Below are positions 8,520 through 16,564 of a DNA stretch of 64,000 nt, in pieces. Each line of letters opens with the position of its first letter. Positions within the stretch are counted from its first letter, which is position 1. The position numbers were made by a program, and so were the translations under genes. The stretch is from Treponema sp. (GTDB lineage: Bacteria > Spirochaetota > Spirochaetia > Treponematales > Treponemataceae). The notes beneath the pieces are model-generated. The model was not told the DNA's origin. It made no database searches and worked only from the letters and a program-made list of their open reading frames with translations. Location of the stretch: positions 1-64,000 of the forward strand of contig NZ_JAFRNB010000143.1 of NCBI RefSeq assembly GCF_017430385.1, in the 5' to 3' direction.

Positions 8520-8846
8520 ATGAAAAGTGAAACAGATGAAAAAGCAATCAATGCGATATTGATAGAAATTAAACGCCTCGAAAATATGATTTGTGATCTT
8601 TTGAACGCCAGCGAAAACAGCAGCGACCTCAGTTTGTATCTGGAAAAGGCCGCCAAGAATTTCTCGCTTTCAGAAAGGGAATTTGATGTCCTAAAACTCA
8701 TTGCGGACGGACGCTCAAACAACGAAATCAGCGAAAAGATTGAAGTGAGCGTTTCGACCGTAAAAAAACATATCTACAATATTTTCAATAAGGCCGGCGT
8801 AAATTCACGGACTCAGCTTTTGAATCTCGTGTACAGCCTGGCCTAG
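8520..8846 (+). CDS. Short LuxR-type (GerE) DNA-binding regulator
   Basis: Start at the ATG of MKSETDEK, preceded by AGGGGG seven bases upstream, giving 108 residues; an earlier in-frame ATG at 8484 falls inside the terminator T tract. The C-terminal half is a canonical LuxR helix-turn-helix: LSEREFDVLKLIADGRSNNEI...VSVSTVKKHIYNIFNKAGV. The N-terminal ~40 residues are helical with no receiver or ligand domain, so input may come from a partner protein or from control of its own amount. It is divergent from the urea-transport cluster and is the obvious local candidate regulator (inference). Confidence 0.85.
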   Translation: MKSETDEKAINAILIEIKRLENMICDLLNASENSSDLSLYLEKAAKNFSLSEREFDVLKLIADGRSNNEISEKIEVSVSTVKKHIYNIFNKAGVNSRTQLLNLVYSLA

Positions 8847-8859
8847 ACCGGGCCTGTGC

Positions 8860-9522
8860 TTAAAGAATCTTATTGAGCGGTTTTGCGACCAATGTGATTA
8901 CAGGCCCGATTAAAAACGACATGATGATAGAGCCGATGATAGAGCCTTGAATACCATCAGGATTCATTTTTCCGGCAAAAAATCCAATCATAACAGCTGT
9001 AAGATCATAAAAAATCCTCAGCAGAAAAAATGGAACGACAGGAATCGCCTTGCTCAGGATATTTGAGACAGCATCATACGGAGCGACACCCATCTTTGCG
9101 TTTATATAAATCGCGGCGACAACAGAAAAACAAAGCAAAGAAAGCACAAAAACTGCGACTCTGAGCGCGAAAGGCCCTTCGGCAAGCATCGTGTTGAATC
9201 CGATATTTCTCCAGATCCAGCGGCAGAGGTCAATCGTGTAGCCGATTAAAACCATGTTTGCGAGCGTACCAAAGCCAATCATCTCGACACCAAAAAGAAT
9301 CGTAATGACGAGCAGGACAAGATAGACCGAAACCTGAGTGCGACCCATGCTCCAGCCAAAAAGGGCAGCGATATTCTGATTCATAAAACTCGCCGGGTCA
9401 GTTCCCCAGCCGATTTCCATAAGAAGCGAAATAAAAACACCCATCAGAATGATGCTTGGGAGCATAAACGAAAGTCTTTTTCCAAAATTCGGGACGATAA
9501 ATTGGTTCAGTGAAAATTTCAT
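8860..9522 (-). CDS. YczE/YyaS/YitT-family membrane protein
   Basis: 220-residue polytopic protein with about six hydrophobic segments and the family features GWGTDPASFMNQ near residue 40 and KMGVAPYDAVSNIL near residue 145, which form an internal repeat typical of YczE/YitT proteins. Function of the family is poorly defined. It converges with the LuxR-type gene and is divergent from the peroxidase operon. No clear SD is seen; TAAACT sits 6 nt before the ATG, a possible weak leaderless promoter. Confidence 0.75.
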   Translation of the reverse strand: MKFSLNQFIVPNFGKRLSFMLPSIILMGVFISLLMEIGWGTDPASFMNQNIAALFGWSMGRTQVSVYLVLLVITILFGVEMIGFGTLANMVLIGYTIDLCRWIWRNIGFNTMLAEGPFALRVAVFVLSLLCFSVVAAIYINAKMGVAPYDAVSNILSKAIPVVPFFLLRIFYDLTAVMIGFFAGKMNPDGIQGSIIGSIIMSFLIGPVITLVAKPLNKIL

Positions 9523-9591
9523 ACTATTAGTTTACAACAAAAACAAATTTTGTGCATTGAAAAAAAATTTAAAAAAAAAGGAAGAAACATC

Positions 9592-9644
9592 TTGACAGAT
9601 TATATTTGATACGATATATTTAACACAGTTAGATTGTATACAAT
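9592..9644 (+). promoter_or_regulatory. Promoter and OhrR-type operator of the peroxidase operon
   Basis: TTGACA (9592-9597), 17-nt spacer, TATATT (9615-9620): a near-consensus promoter. Just downstream, at 9633-9644, is the perfect 12-nt palindrome ATTGTATACAAT, similar in style to the AT-rich OhrR/MarR operators. Its position over the start of the transcript fits repression by the OhrR-like protein encoded third in the operon. Confidence 0.7.
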
Positions 9645-9674
9645 ATATTTTACTAAAGCAATAAGGAGCAAATT

Positions 9675-10214
9675 ATGGCAATTTATGATTACAAGGTTTT
9701 GGACAGAAAGGGCAATGAAGTTTCAATGGCTGATTTTAAGGGAAAAGTCCTTCTGATTGTTAACACAGCGACAGGCTGCGGCTTCACTCCGCAGTACAAA
9801 GGTCTTGAAGAATTGTGGCAGAAATATCACGAGCAGGGTTTGGAAATCCTCGACTTCCCGTGTGACCAATTCGGGCATCAGGCTCCAGAGGATGACGAAG
9901 GAATTCACGAATTCTGCCAGATGAAATACCACACAAGCTTCGACAATTTCAAGAAAATCGAAGTCAACGGCGAGAACGAGCTTCCGCTTTACACATTCCT
10001 CAAGAGTCAGAAAGGCTTTGCGGGCTTCACAGGCGCAAAAGGTGCTTTCATGAGCGCGTTCATCGGAAAATCCGACCCAAATTACAAAAACACACCGAGC
10101 ATCAAATGGAATTTCACAAAATTCCTGGTTGACCGCGAAGGAAATGTAATCGAGCGATTCGAATCAACAGTCGAACCAAAGAAAATCGCTGAAAAAATCG
10201 AAAATTTGTTGTAA
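9675..10214 (+). CDS. Glutathione peroxidase-family thiol peroxidase
   Basis: 179 residues with the family's peroxidatic motif NTATGCGFTPQY, where Cys35 replaces selenocysteine, plus LDFPCDQFGHQ (catalytic Gln and a possible resolving Cys) and KWNFTKFLVDREG (catalytic Trp). Cys-type members usually take electrons from thioredoxin, which fits the thioredoxin reductase-like gene 20 bases downstream. SD AAGGAG precedes the ATG. Predicted cytoplasmic peroxide reductase, induced when OhrR is oxidised (inference from the operator). Confidence 0.9.
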   Translation: MAIYDYKVLDRKGNEVSMADFKGKVLLIVNTATGCGFTPQYKGLEELWQKYHEQGLEILDFPCDQFGHQAPEDDEGIHEFCQMKYHTSFDNFKKIEVNGENELPLYTFLKSQKGFAGFTGAKGAFMSAFIGKSDPNYKNTPSIKWNFTKFLVDREGNVIERFESTVEPKKIAEKIENLL

Positions 10215-10234
10215 AATTAATGGAGGAGCAAGCT

Positions 10235-11158
10235 ATGAATTACGAAATTATCATAATCGGTGCCGGGCCAGCTGGAATTTCTTCGGCTCTTTACGCAAAG
10301 CGCGCAAATCTCAATGTCGCCGTCATTTACTCAGGCGAAAGCCAGCTTGAAAAAGCTCACAAAATCGATAATTATTACGGCTTTCCCGAAGGAATCACCG
10401 GCCAGGATTTGTATGCAAACGGTATCGCTCAGGCAAAAAATCTTGGCATTGATGTGATTGAAGCCGAAGTCACCCACATCGAGATGCTTGCCCCACCTCC
10501 AAAAACTCAGTACATTGTAAAGGCAGGCGGGAATGAATATTCTGCTCCAAGCATAATTCTTGCGACCGGAAACAAAAAACTCCGCCCGCAAATCGAAGGA
10601 ATTGTTGATTTTGAAGGGAAGGGCGTAAGTTACTGCGCTGTGTGCGACGGATTTTTCTACCGCAAAAAGAATGTCGCAGTTATCGGAAGCGGAATCTTCG
10701 CCGTAGAAGAAGCAACTCATCTTGCACACATCGCTGAAAGCGTTACAATTCTTACCGATGGAAAAGATGATTCCGAAATTCGTACAGAGCTTTCAAAGGA
10801 TTCTTCTCTTTCCGAAAAAATCAAAATCGATGGCCGGAAAGTTGCAAAAATCCTTCCGAACGCAGAAAACACAAAGGTCGGAGGCGTAAGTTTTTCAGAT
10901 GGCGAAACGCTTTCGCTTGACGGAGTTTTCGTCGCCCTCGGAAGTGCAGGTGCTGCGGATTTTGCAAAAAAACTCGGTCTCATGCTCAACGGAGACTCAA
11001 TCGCCGTAAACGAAAAAATGGCTACAAATGCTCCTGGCATTTTCAGCTGCGGAAATGCGAACGGTGGATTGCTCCAGGTTTGCAAGGCCGTATATGAAGG
11101 TGGAGTTGCGGGCTTGGCTGCCGTAGACTACATCCGAAATCTTAAAAAGGCTGACTGA
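10235..11158 (+). CDS. trxB: Thioredoxin reductase-like FAD/NAD(P)H oxidoreductase
   Basis: 307 residues from the ATG at 10235, which has GGAGGAG 6 nt upstream (an earlier ATG at 10220 overlaps that site). FAD site GAGPAGISSALYA at residue 10, redox pair CAVC (Cys134, Cys137) in the TrxB position, NAD(P)H site GSGIFAVEEATHLA. The usual GD of the second FAD motif reads CGNANGG, with Asn in place of Asp, and the NADPH-binding HRR-type motif is not obvious, so it may be a divergent or NADH-using paralogue. It presumably reduces the carrier for the peroxidase next door. Confidence 0.82.
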   Translation: MNYEIIIIGAGPAGISSALYAKRANLNVAVIYSGESQLEKAHKIDNYYGFPEGITGQDLYANGIAQAKNLGIDVIEAEVTHIEMLAPPPKTQYIVKAGGNEYSAPSIILATGNKKLRPQIEGIVDFEGKGVSYCAVCDGFFYRKKNVAVIGSGIFAVEEATHLAHIAESVTILTDGKDDSEIRTELSKDSSLSEKIKIDGRKVAKILPNAENTKVGGVSFSDGETLSLDGVFVALGSAGAADFAKKLGLMLNGDSIAVNEKMATNAPGIFSCGNANGGLLQVCKAVYEGGVAGLAAVDYIRNLKKAD

Positions 11159-11160
11159 TT

Positions 11161-11598
11161 ATGGGAAATTATGATTGCTTGAAACTTGAAAACCAGCTTT
11201 GCTTTCCTCTTTATGCGGCGAGCCGTGAAATCTTACGGAAATACACTCCGCTTTTAAAGGAAATCGGGCTGACTTACACTCAGTACATCGTCATGATGGT
11301 CTTGTGGGAAAAGAAGTCGCTCACGGTGGGCGAGCTGGGGAAAATGCTCTATCTCGACACCGGCACCCTTTCTCCGCTCCTAAAATCAATGGAAAAAAAG
11401 TCGTTGATTAAAAGGGAGCGGAATTCCTCGGACGAGCGGATTGTTGAAATCTCAATCACAAAAGAGGGAGAAGGGCTTAAAGAAAAAGCAGTCTCAATTC
11501 CGCAAAAAATCGGCTCATGTTTGAACATTACGAAAGAGCAGGCTAAAGCACTGTACAAAATTCTTTACAACATTCTTGGTTCAGGGGAGTCAAAATGA
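11161..11598 (+). CDS. ohrR: OhrR-like MarR-family peroxide-sensing repressor
   Basis: 145-residue winged-helix protein. The N-terminus NQLCFPLYAASRE carries the single conserved Cys (Cys14) that senses organic peroxides in OhrR, and the wHTH reads TVGELGKMLYLDTGTLSPLLKSMEKKSLIKRERNSSDERIV-type OhrR features. It starts two bases after trxB stops. Likely represses the operon through the palindrome at 9633-9644; oxidation of Cys14 would release it. Its last bases overlap the start of cbiC (ATGA). Confidence 0.88.
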   Translation: MGNYDCLKLENQLCFPLYAASREILRKYTPLLKEIGLTYTQYIVMMVLWEKKSLTVGELGKMLYLDTGTLSPLLKSMEKKSLIKRERNSSDERIVEISITKEGEGLKEKAVSIPQKIGSCLNITKEQAKALYKILYNILGSGESK

Positions 11599-12224
11599 TT
11601 CAACTGGAGCATGTTCTTCCTTCCGACATCGAAAAAACAAGTTTCTCAATTATCGAGCGCGAACTTGCCGAAAAAAATATTTTTCTTCCAGAAGAACTTG
11701 CTCCGATTATCATGCGCGTGATTCACACCACGGCTGATTTTGAATATGTTAATACATTAAAATTTTCGCCCGATGTTGTTAAAATTATAAAAAATGCAAT
11801 TCTGAGCGGTGCTGACATTGTTACCGATACGAACATGGCTCTGGCCGGAATCAATAAAAAAACTCTGGCAAAATTCGGTGGCGAAGCACATTGTTTTATG
11901 GCTAATGAAGAAGTTGCCAAAGAGGCCAAAGAGCAGAATCTTACTCGCGCGGCTGTGAGCATGAAAAAAGCCAGTCAGCTTCAAAAGCCTGTGATTTTTG
12001 CAATCGGAAACGCGCCCACAGCCCTTGTTGAGCTTTGCTCTCTCATGGAAAGCGGATTCAAACCCGTGGCGGTTATCGGAGTTCCTGTTGGATTCGTGAA
12101 TGTCGTTGCCGCCAAAGAAATGATTATGGCTTCGGGTGTGCCTTATATCGTGAACGAAGGACGGAAGGGCGGAAGCACTGTGGCGGCCGCAATCTGCAAC
12201 GCGATTTTATACAGTTTGAAGTGA
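11595..12224 (+). CDS. cbiC: Cobalt-precorrin-8 methylmutase
   Basis: 209 residues, full length for CbiC/CobH. Recognised by IIMRVIHTTADFEY (with the catalytic His), ILSGADIVTDTNMALAGI, FAIGNAPTALVEL and PVGFVNVVAAKE. It moves the C11 methyl to C12 to give cobyrinate. It overlaps ohrR by 4 bases and so is apparently cotranscribed with a peroxide-response operon, away from the other cbi genes. Its 3' end overlaps the convergent HAD gene by 18 bases. Confidence 0.93.
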   Translation: MIQLEHVLPSDIEKTSFSIIERELAEKNIFLPEELAPIIMRVIHTTADFEYVNTLKFSPDVVKIIKNAILSGADIVTDTNMALAGINKKTLAKFGGEAHCFMANEEVAKEAKEQNLTRAAVSMKKASQLQKPVIFAIGNAPTALVELCSLMESGFKPVAVIGVPVGFVNVVAAKEMIMASGVPYIVNEGRKGGSTVAAAICNAILYSLK

Positions 12225-12902
12225 GCCTAGAATTGCCGGAATCTCCGAAACTTCTATTACCGCATATTCTGGTGGCGTAAAATTTTCCCCATAAAGATTG
12301 ATCCAGATTGTGTGCCAGCCGAGTTCGCTTGCGGGCACGATGTCATTCTGGAATGAATCGCCGATTATCAAAAGTTCGCCCGGGGCTTTGGCGGATTTTT
12401 CCTGTGCGATTTCAAAGAGGCGTTTATCGGGTTTAGGGAAGCCATGTTCCCCAGAAATTATGATTAAATCGCGTGAAATCCACTTTTCCAACCCAAGAGT
12501 TTTGATTTTGTTCCGCTGATGCTCGCCGTGTCCGTTCGTGATTATTCCGAGATTTTCAAAATGTGTCTTTGCAAAATCAAGCATAGCGACAATCTGGGGG
12601 TTAAGTTTCATGGAATAAAGGTGCTTTTTGTACAATCTGTAAAAATCTTCGGCCTGCTCGCGGCTAATTCCAATCCCGACATCGGCAAAACCTCTCTGAA
12701 ATCGGAAAATGTACATTTCAAGCTCGGTGATTTCACCATTCTGGCATTTAAAAAAGACTTCATCGCCACGGATTCTGCACCTGTCGTTGGCATTTGCCTT
12801 TGATTCCTGGTGTTTCTCGCCAAAAAATTCGTCAAAAGCGAGAAAAAATGCGTCTCTTCTGAAGTAAAGGGTGTCGTCTAAATCGAAAAAAATTGTTTTC
12901 AT
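12207..12902 (-). CDS. HAD-superfamily phosphatase, YjjG-like
   Basis: 231 residues with all HAD motifs: I DLDDTLYF (nucleophile Asp7), II ITNGHGEHQ, III KPDKRLF and IV GDSFQNDIV. The cap between motifs I and II is helical (C1 type), as in nucleotide pyrophosphatase/5'-nucleotidase YjjG. Substrate not determinable. Its start overlaps the vapC stop by 4 bases, so it is probably cotranscribed with the toxin-antitoxin genes. Confidence 0.8.
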   Translation of the reverse strand: MKTIFFDLDDTLYFRRDAFFLAFDEFFGEKHQESKANANDRCRIRGDEVFFKCQNGEITELEMYIFRFQRGFADVGIGISREQAEDFYRLYKKHLYSMKLNPQIVAMLDFAKTHFENLGIITNGHGEHQRNKIKTLGLEKWISRDLIIISGEHGFPKPDKRLFEIAQEKSAKAPGELLIIGDSFQNDIVPASELGWHTIWINLYGENFTPPEYAVIEVSEIPAILGSLQTV

Positions 12903-13360
12903 GCTGATTTTGTGCTTTCCTCAAACCAGTTTTCAACTTGCAGGCCCGTGAGTTTTTGAATTGCCTCAAAATGCCTTACATTCCGTGTAACCAGAATCAT
13001 GCGGTTTGCAAGCGCGATTGCTGAAATCTCAGTGTCTGAACTTTGAATCGGATTGCCAGATTTTTCGAGCATAGCCCGGATTTGCGCGTGAATTTCTGCT
13101 GATTTCTGAGTATAGCTGATAATTTTGAAATTTTCACGAATATCGTCTTTTATGAAATCCAAAAGATATTTCTTGTTCATGCCGTCCTGCATACGATAAG
13201 CCCCAAAAAGCATTTCCTGCCAGACAGGAGCACAAATCGCGCAGTCCGAAGTATGTTCCACGAATTTTGTAATCACATTGAAACTTGGTTCTGGCTTGAT
13301 GATTTCTGAGACGATATTGCAATCGAGCAAATAGTGTGGGGCTTCTTCTTGTTCTTCCAT
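12899..13360 (-). CDS. vapC: VapC-type PIN-domain toxin
   Basis: PIN-domain RNase of ~153 residues from the ATG at 13360 (an upstream in-frame GTG at 13372 is possible). Acidic residues of the PIN active site are visible: Asp in YLLDCNIVSE, Glu in VWQEMLFG, Asp in SSDTEISAIA and the C-terminal ILVTRNVRHF, where the usual TxND reads TRN-V, so the fourth acidic residue is lost or displaced. It follows the antitoxin gene by about 18 bases. VapC toxins usually cut tRNA or rRNA. Confidence 0.83.
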   Translation of the reverse strand: MEEQEEAPHYLLDCNIVSEIIKPEPSFNVITKFVEHTSDCAICAPVWQEMLFGAYRMQDGMNKKYLLDFIKDDIRENFKIISYTQKSAEIHAQIRAMLEKSGNPIQSSDTEISAIALANRMILVTRNVRHFEAIQKLTGLQVENWFEESTKSA

Positions 13361-13378
13361 GCTGCGCTGCACCCCTTT

Positions 13379-13696
13379 TTATTGATTGAAAACTCCGTCC
13401 CAGACATCGGTTTGATAGGTATCGAGCGTTTTGTCTTTGGCCTCGGAGAAAATTTTGTCAATCTCGTTGTTTGTGAACATGCCTGCCGTGCGTTTTCGGA
13501 ATGCTTCTGCTCGCTCCAAAATTGCCGGCTTTTTTTTGTGTGCGGATGCGACAAGGCTGTTGTACTCTGCAAATGAAACCAACACAGCGACATTCTGATT
13601 TCGGCGGGCGATAAAAACCGGGCCGTCAGACTCCGCCTGATGAATAAATAGGGGGAGTTTGTTTTTTGCTTCGAAAATTGGAATTGGTCTGAGCAT
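13379..13696 (-). CDS. Phd/YefM-type antitoxin
   Basis: 105 residues from the ATG of MLRPIPIFEAKNKLP, which has AGGAGGT 5 nt upstream. The N-terminal half has the Phd/YefM fold signature (EAKNKLPLFIHQAE...PVFIARRNQNVAVLVSFAEYNSL) for dimeric DNA binding; the C-terminal half (AEAFRKRTAGMF...) would wrap the VapC toxin. Phd-type antitoxin with a PIN toxin is a known pairing. Expected to autorepress through the palindrome at 13771-13782. Confidence 0.85.
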   Translation of the reverse strand: MLRPIPIFEAKNKLPLFIHQAESDGPVFIARRNQNVAVLVSFAEYNSLVASAHKKKPAILERAEAFRKRTAGMFTNNEIDKIFSEAKDKTLDTYQTDVWDGVFNQ

Positions 13697-13737
13697 AAGC
13701 ACCTCCTTGATACGCACGCATATCATTTTCTACAATA

Positions 13738-13782
13738 ATCCTACTCCAATATAGCCATTTTGTCAATTCCATATAGCTATAT
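13738..13782 (-). promoter_or_regulatory. Toxin-antitoxin promoter and operator
   Basis: On the - strand TTGACA (13766-13761), 17-nt spacer, TAGGAT (13743-13738). A perfect 12-nt palindrome ATATAGCTATAT (13771-13782) lies just upstream of the -35 and a half-site ATATAGC recurs in the spacer (13749-13755), consistent with cooperative antitoxin binding. The site also lies ~15 bases upstream of the divergent cbiD promoter. Confidence 0.65.
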
Positions 13783-13796
13783 TCTCAAAATCTTTA

Positions 13797-13825
13797 TTGC
13801 TTTTTTTTGATTTTTTTCTGATAAT
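13797..13825 (+). promoter_or_regulatory. Promoter of cbiD-cbiF
   Basis: TTGCTT (13797-13802), 17-nt spacer of mostly T, GATAAT (13820-13825). The predicted transcript starts only a few bases before the cbiD ATG at 13836. Confidence 0.55.
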
Positions 13826-13835
13826 TAATGAAGTT

Positions 13836-15125
13836 ATGCAGAATCACAAGAATCCTACGAAATCTTTTTTCCTTCTCAAAAAATCTTCTGAGCCGGATAT
13901 CGGTTTTACTACGGGAACTTGTGCGGCAGCGGCAAGTGTTGCGGCAATCCGGATGCTTCTGAGTCAAAAAATTGTGCCGTATGTGACTCTGACCACGCCC
14001 AAAGGTATCAAAGTTTTCCTTGAAATTGAAAATCAATCGTTCGACATGGATTCTGCAACTTGTTCTGTGCAAAAATTTTCTGGAACGGATCCGGATGTTA
14101 CGAATGGAATCAAAGTTTTTGCAACCGTGCGGAAATGCACTGACAATCAAGACAGTCAAATAGTAACAAATTTTCAACGCGATTGCCTTTCTGACGGAAG
14201 GGCAGAACCCTTCATTAAAATCACGGGTGGAAAGGGTGTAGGACGAGTGACTTTGCCTGGACTAGATCAAAAACCGGGCGAAGCAGCGATAAATTCTGTG
14301 CCACGGAAGATGATTTTTGAAGGCGTAAAGCGTGAGATTGAGAAATTCCTGCTTTCAAGAAAACATCCTGAACATGAATTTTCCTTGCCTTTTGGCAGAC
14401 TACAGTTTGAAGATATAGAAAATACTCTTCCGTTTTCAATTCCCATGTCTCTCGAAGTAGAAATCAGTGTTCCGGGTGGTGAAGAAATTGCAAAACAGAC
14501 TTTTAATCCCAAACTTGGAATTGTCGGCGGAATTTCAATCCTCGGAACCAGTGGAATTGTCGAGCCGATGAGTGAACAAGCACTTTTGGACACGATTCAG
14601 GTTGAAATCAATGTGCGAAAAGCGCAGAGCTTTGAGGTTCTTTCGATTGTACCGGGCAATTATGGCGCGGATTTTCTTCAGTCGGAATTCGGCTTTTCGG
14701 TGGAAACGGCGGTTCATTGCTCGAATTTTGTGTACGATTCGCTGATTATGGCAAAAAATTCCGGCTTTAAAAAGATTCTTTTTTGCGGTCACTTGGGAAA
14801 ACTCGTGAAAGTTGCGGGCGGAATCAAAAACACTCATTCTAAATACGGTGATCATCGCATGGAAATAATTTCCGAGGTTGCGCATGATTTTATCCCGGAT
14901 GAACAATTTTCTTCTATATATAAGGAACTTTCGGCGTGTATTTCGACAGAGCAGGCGGTAAAAATCCTGGATTCTATCGACGAAAATCATCGGACTAGGG
15001 ATAAAATCATGGCAGAAATCGCAAGACGAATCCAAAAAAACATGGTAGAGTGGACGGGCGGAAAGCTTGAAATTAAAGTGATAGTTTTCACGAAGGAACA
15101 CGGACTTTTGGGAGAAGCAGAATGA
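13836..15125 (+). CDS. cbiD: Cobalt-precorrin-5B C1-methyltransferase
   Basis: 429 residues from the ATG of MQNHKNPTK (the frame is open 13 codons further upstream through the promoter). CbiD signatures: IGFTTGTCAAAASVAAI near residue 25, ITGGKGVGRVT...PGEAAIN, GGISILGTSGIVEPMS and ILFCGHLGKLVKVAGGI. It methylates C1 of the ring during anaerobic corrin synthesis, using SAM. Somewhat longer than usual because of an insertion around residues 85-125. It overlaps cbiF by 4 bases. Confidence 0.93.
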   Translation: MQNHKNPTKSFFLLKKSSEPDIGFTTGTCAAAASVAAIRMLLSQKIVPYVTLTTPKGIKVFLEIENQSFDMDSATCSVQKFSGTDPDVTNGIKVFATVRKCTDNQDSQIVTNFQRDCLSDGRAEPFIKITGGKGVGRVTLPGLDQKPGEAAINSVPRKMIFEGVKREIEKFLLSRKHPEHEFSLPFGRLQFEDIENTLPFSIPMSLEVEISVPGGEEIAKQTFNPKLGIVGGISILGTSGIVEPMSEQALLDTIQVEINVRKAQSFEVLSIVPGNYGADFLQSEFGFSVETAVHCSNFVYDSLIMAKNSGFKKILFCGHLGKLVKVAGGIKNTHSKYGDHRMEIISEVAHDFIPDEQFSSIYKELSACISTEQAVKILDSIDENHRTRDKIMAEIARRIQKNMVEWTGGKLEIKVIVFTKEHGLLGEAE

Positions 15126-15880
15126 TTTATTTTATTGGTGCGGGGCCAGGGGCGGCGGATTTAATTACTGTCCGCGGGCAGAAGTTGCTTGAAAAAGCTG
15201 ATGTTGTGATTTGGGCTGGCTCACTCGTGAATGAAGAATTGCTTAAAAATTGCAGAGAATGTGCACAAATTTACAACAGCGCAAAGATGACTCTTGAAGA
15301 AGTGCTTGCAGTCATGAAAAATGCCGAAAAATCCGGGAAGACAACCGTTCGTTTGCATACAGGCGATCCTTGTTTATACGGCGCGATTCGTGAGCAGATG
15401 GATGAACTTGAAAAACTGGGTATAAAATATGAATCCGTACCGGGTGTAAGTTCATTTTGCGGAGCTGCGGCAAGCCTAAACCTCGAATATACGCTTCCGA
15501 ATGTTAGTCAGTCTGTGATAATTTCACGACTGGCGGGCAGAACCGATGTCCCCGAAAAAGAAAGCCTTCGTTCGCTCGCTCAGCACAATGCGACGCTCGT
15601 GCTTTTTTTAAGTTCCGGGATGTGCGAGAAAGTGCAGGCTGAGCTTATTGATGCGGGGATTCCACCTCAGACACCAGCGGCTCTCGTTTACAAAGCGACC
15701 TGGGCGGACGAAAAAAAAGTCCTTTGCACAGTAGGAACACTTTCAGAATCAGCAAAAGCAAACGGGATTTCAAAAACAGCCCTGATTATCGTGGGCGATG
15801 TCGTATCACACACAAATTATGATCGGTCAAAGCTATACGATCCGGGTTTTAAGACGGAATTCCGTGAAGGTTCGAGATAA
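15122..15880 (+). CDS. cbiF: Cobalt-precorrin-4 C11-methyltransferase
   Basis: 252-residue tetrapyrrole methylase: FIGAGPGAADLITVRG at the N-terminus, VIWAGSLVNEELL, LHTGDPCLYGAIREQMDEL and the GVSSFCGAAASLNLEYTLP segment typical of CbiF/CobM. It adds the C11 methyl group from SAM. It is translationally coupled to cbiD (ATGA overlap). The pair makes the ring ready for CbiG, CbiJ, CbiET and CbiC, all encoded elsewhere in this window. Confidence 0.94.
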   Translation: MIYFIGAGPGAADLITVRGQKLLEKADVVIWAGSLVNEELLKNCRECAQIYNSAKMTLEEVLAVMKNAEKSGKTTVRLHTGDPCLYGAIREQMDELEKLGIKYESVPGVSSFCGAAASLNLEYTLPNVSQSVIISRLAGRTDVPEKESLRSLAQHNATLVLFLSSGMCEKVQAELIDAGIPPQTPAALVYKATWADEKKVLCTVGTLSESAKANGISKTALIIVGDVVSHTNYDRSKLYDPGFKTEFREGSR

Positions 15881-15962
15881 TCTGTTCAAAAAGGATTTTA
15901 CATCGAGCCGCAGCCCGGTAATACAGGACAAAATTTCGTAAAGGAAGGAAATAAAATTAAAG

Positions 15963-16055
15963 GGCAGGAGAGTCCGGTAATTTCAGTACATGCGGCCGCT
16001 GCGAGTGTTGCTTCCCCAACAAACCGCCGCTTTTCTTACCGGACATTCTCCTGCC
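15963..16055. repeat. Long stem-loop between cbiF and the superoxide reductase gene
   Basis: An ~18-bp stem (GGCAGGAGA-GTCCGGTAA against TTACCGGAC-AT-TCTCCTGCC) encloses inner GCGGC/GCCGC and TGTTG/CAACA hairpins. It sits between two convergent genes, so it may end both transcripts, though no long T run follows. The compound fold could also be a repeated palindromic element. Confidence 0.55.
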
Positions 16056-16083
16056 TTTTGCTAATGCGTGCTGATGCCGGTGA

Positions 16084-16458
16084 CTATGCTTCAGCTTTCC
16101 ACAGGCCATGCTTGTTGCAATACTCGTAAGCCGCAAGCAATTTTTCGCCTGAAAGAATAAATGTAGCTTCCGGTTTTTCGCCCGGATTAAGATATTTTCG
16201 CTGAATTCCTTTGTCAGTCTCAATTACAATCCACTGAATCCAATGGTCTGCCTCCATAGGATGAACTGCCGAACCAACTTTAACAGTTACATTGTCGCCA
16301 GTCTGCTCAATTACAGGAACATGCTTCTCTGTAGCACCGTCAGTGGTATTTGCCTTAAGTTCAGTCATTTCTTCGCCACAGCATACAACAACCGGGCAAC
16401 CTTTGTTTACGATTTCAATGATTTTGCCGCATTTCTTGCATTTAAAGAATTGTGCCAT
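16084..16458 (-). CDS. dfx: Desulfoferrodoxin-type superoxide reductase
   Basis: 124 residues with two domains. The N-terminal desulforedoxin domain has Cys7, Cys10, Cys26 and Cys27, the four ligands of the rubredoxin-like iron centre. The C-terminal domain has the superoxide reductase site: EKHVP (His46 with Glu44), HPMEADHW (His66, His72) and CNKHG (Cys114, His117). It reduces superoxide to peroxide without making oxygen, as suits an anaerobe; the peroxide would be handled by systems like the peroxidase at 9675. SD AAGGAG-type sequence (AAGGAGTGAAAT) precedes the start. Confidence 0.94.
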   Translation of the reverse strand: MAQFFKCKKCGKIIEIVNKGCPVVVCCGEEMTELKANTTDGATEKHVPVIEQTGDNVTVKVGSAVHPMEADHWIQWIVIETDKGIQRKYLNPGEKPEATFILSGEKLLAAYEYCNKHGLWKAEA

Positions 16459-16528
16459 ATTTCACTCCTTGAAAAAGAATCTATTTAAATTATAAGCCAG
16501 GATTTTCAATAAAGCAAAGAAAAAAAAC

Positions 16529-16558
16529 TTGCGGAAACCTAAACTCTTAGGTTATACT
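16529..16558 (+). promoter_or_regulatory. Promoter with overlapping inverted repeat
   Basis: TTGCGG (16529-16534), 18-nt spacer, TATACT (16553-16558). The spacer contains the inverted repeat ACCTAA-ACTC-TTAGGT (16537-16552), a possible operator. The -10 box ends 6 nt before the ATG at 16565, so the mRNA should be leaderless. Confidence 0.55.
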
Positions 16559-16564
16559 GAATTT

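Noticed and set aside
10220-10234. Upstream ATG for the thioredoxin reductase-like gene
   Set aside because: It would place the GGAGGAG ribosome binding site inside the coding region; the ATG at 10235 is correctly spaced.
15963-16055. Possible riboswitch before a cobalamin gene
   Set aside because: It lies downstream of both convergent neighbours, not upstream of a start codon, and resembles a terminator or palindromic repeat.
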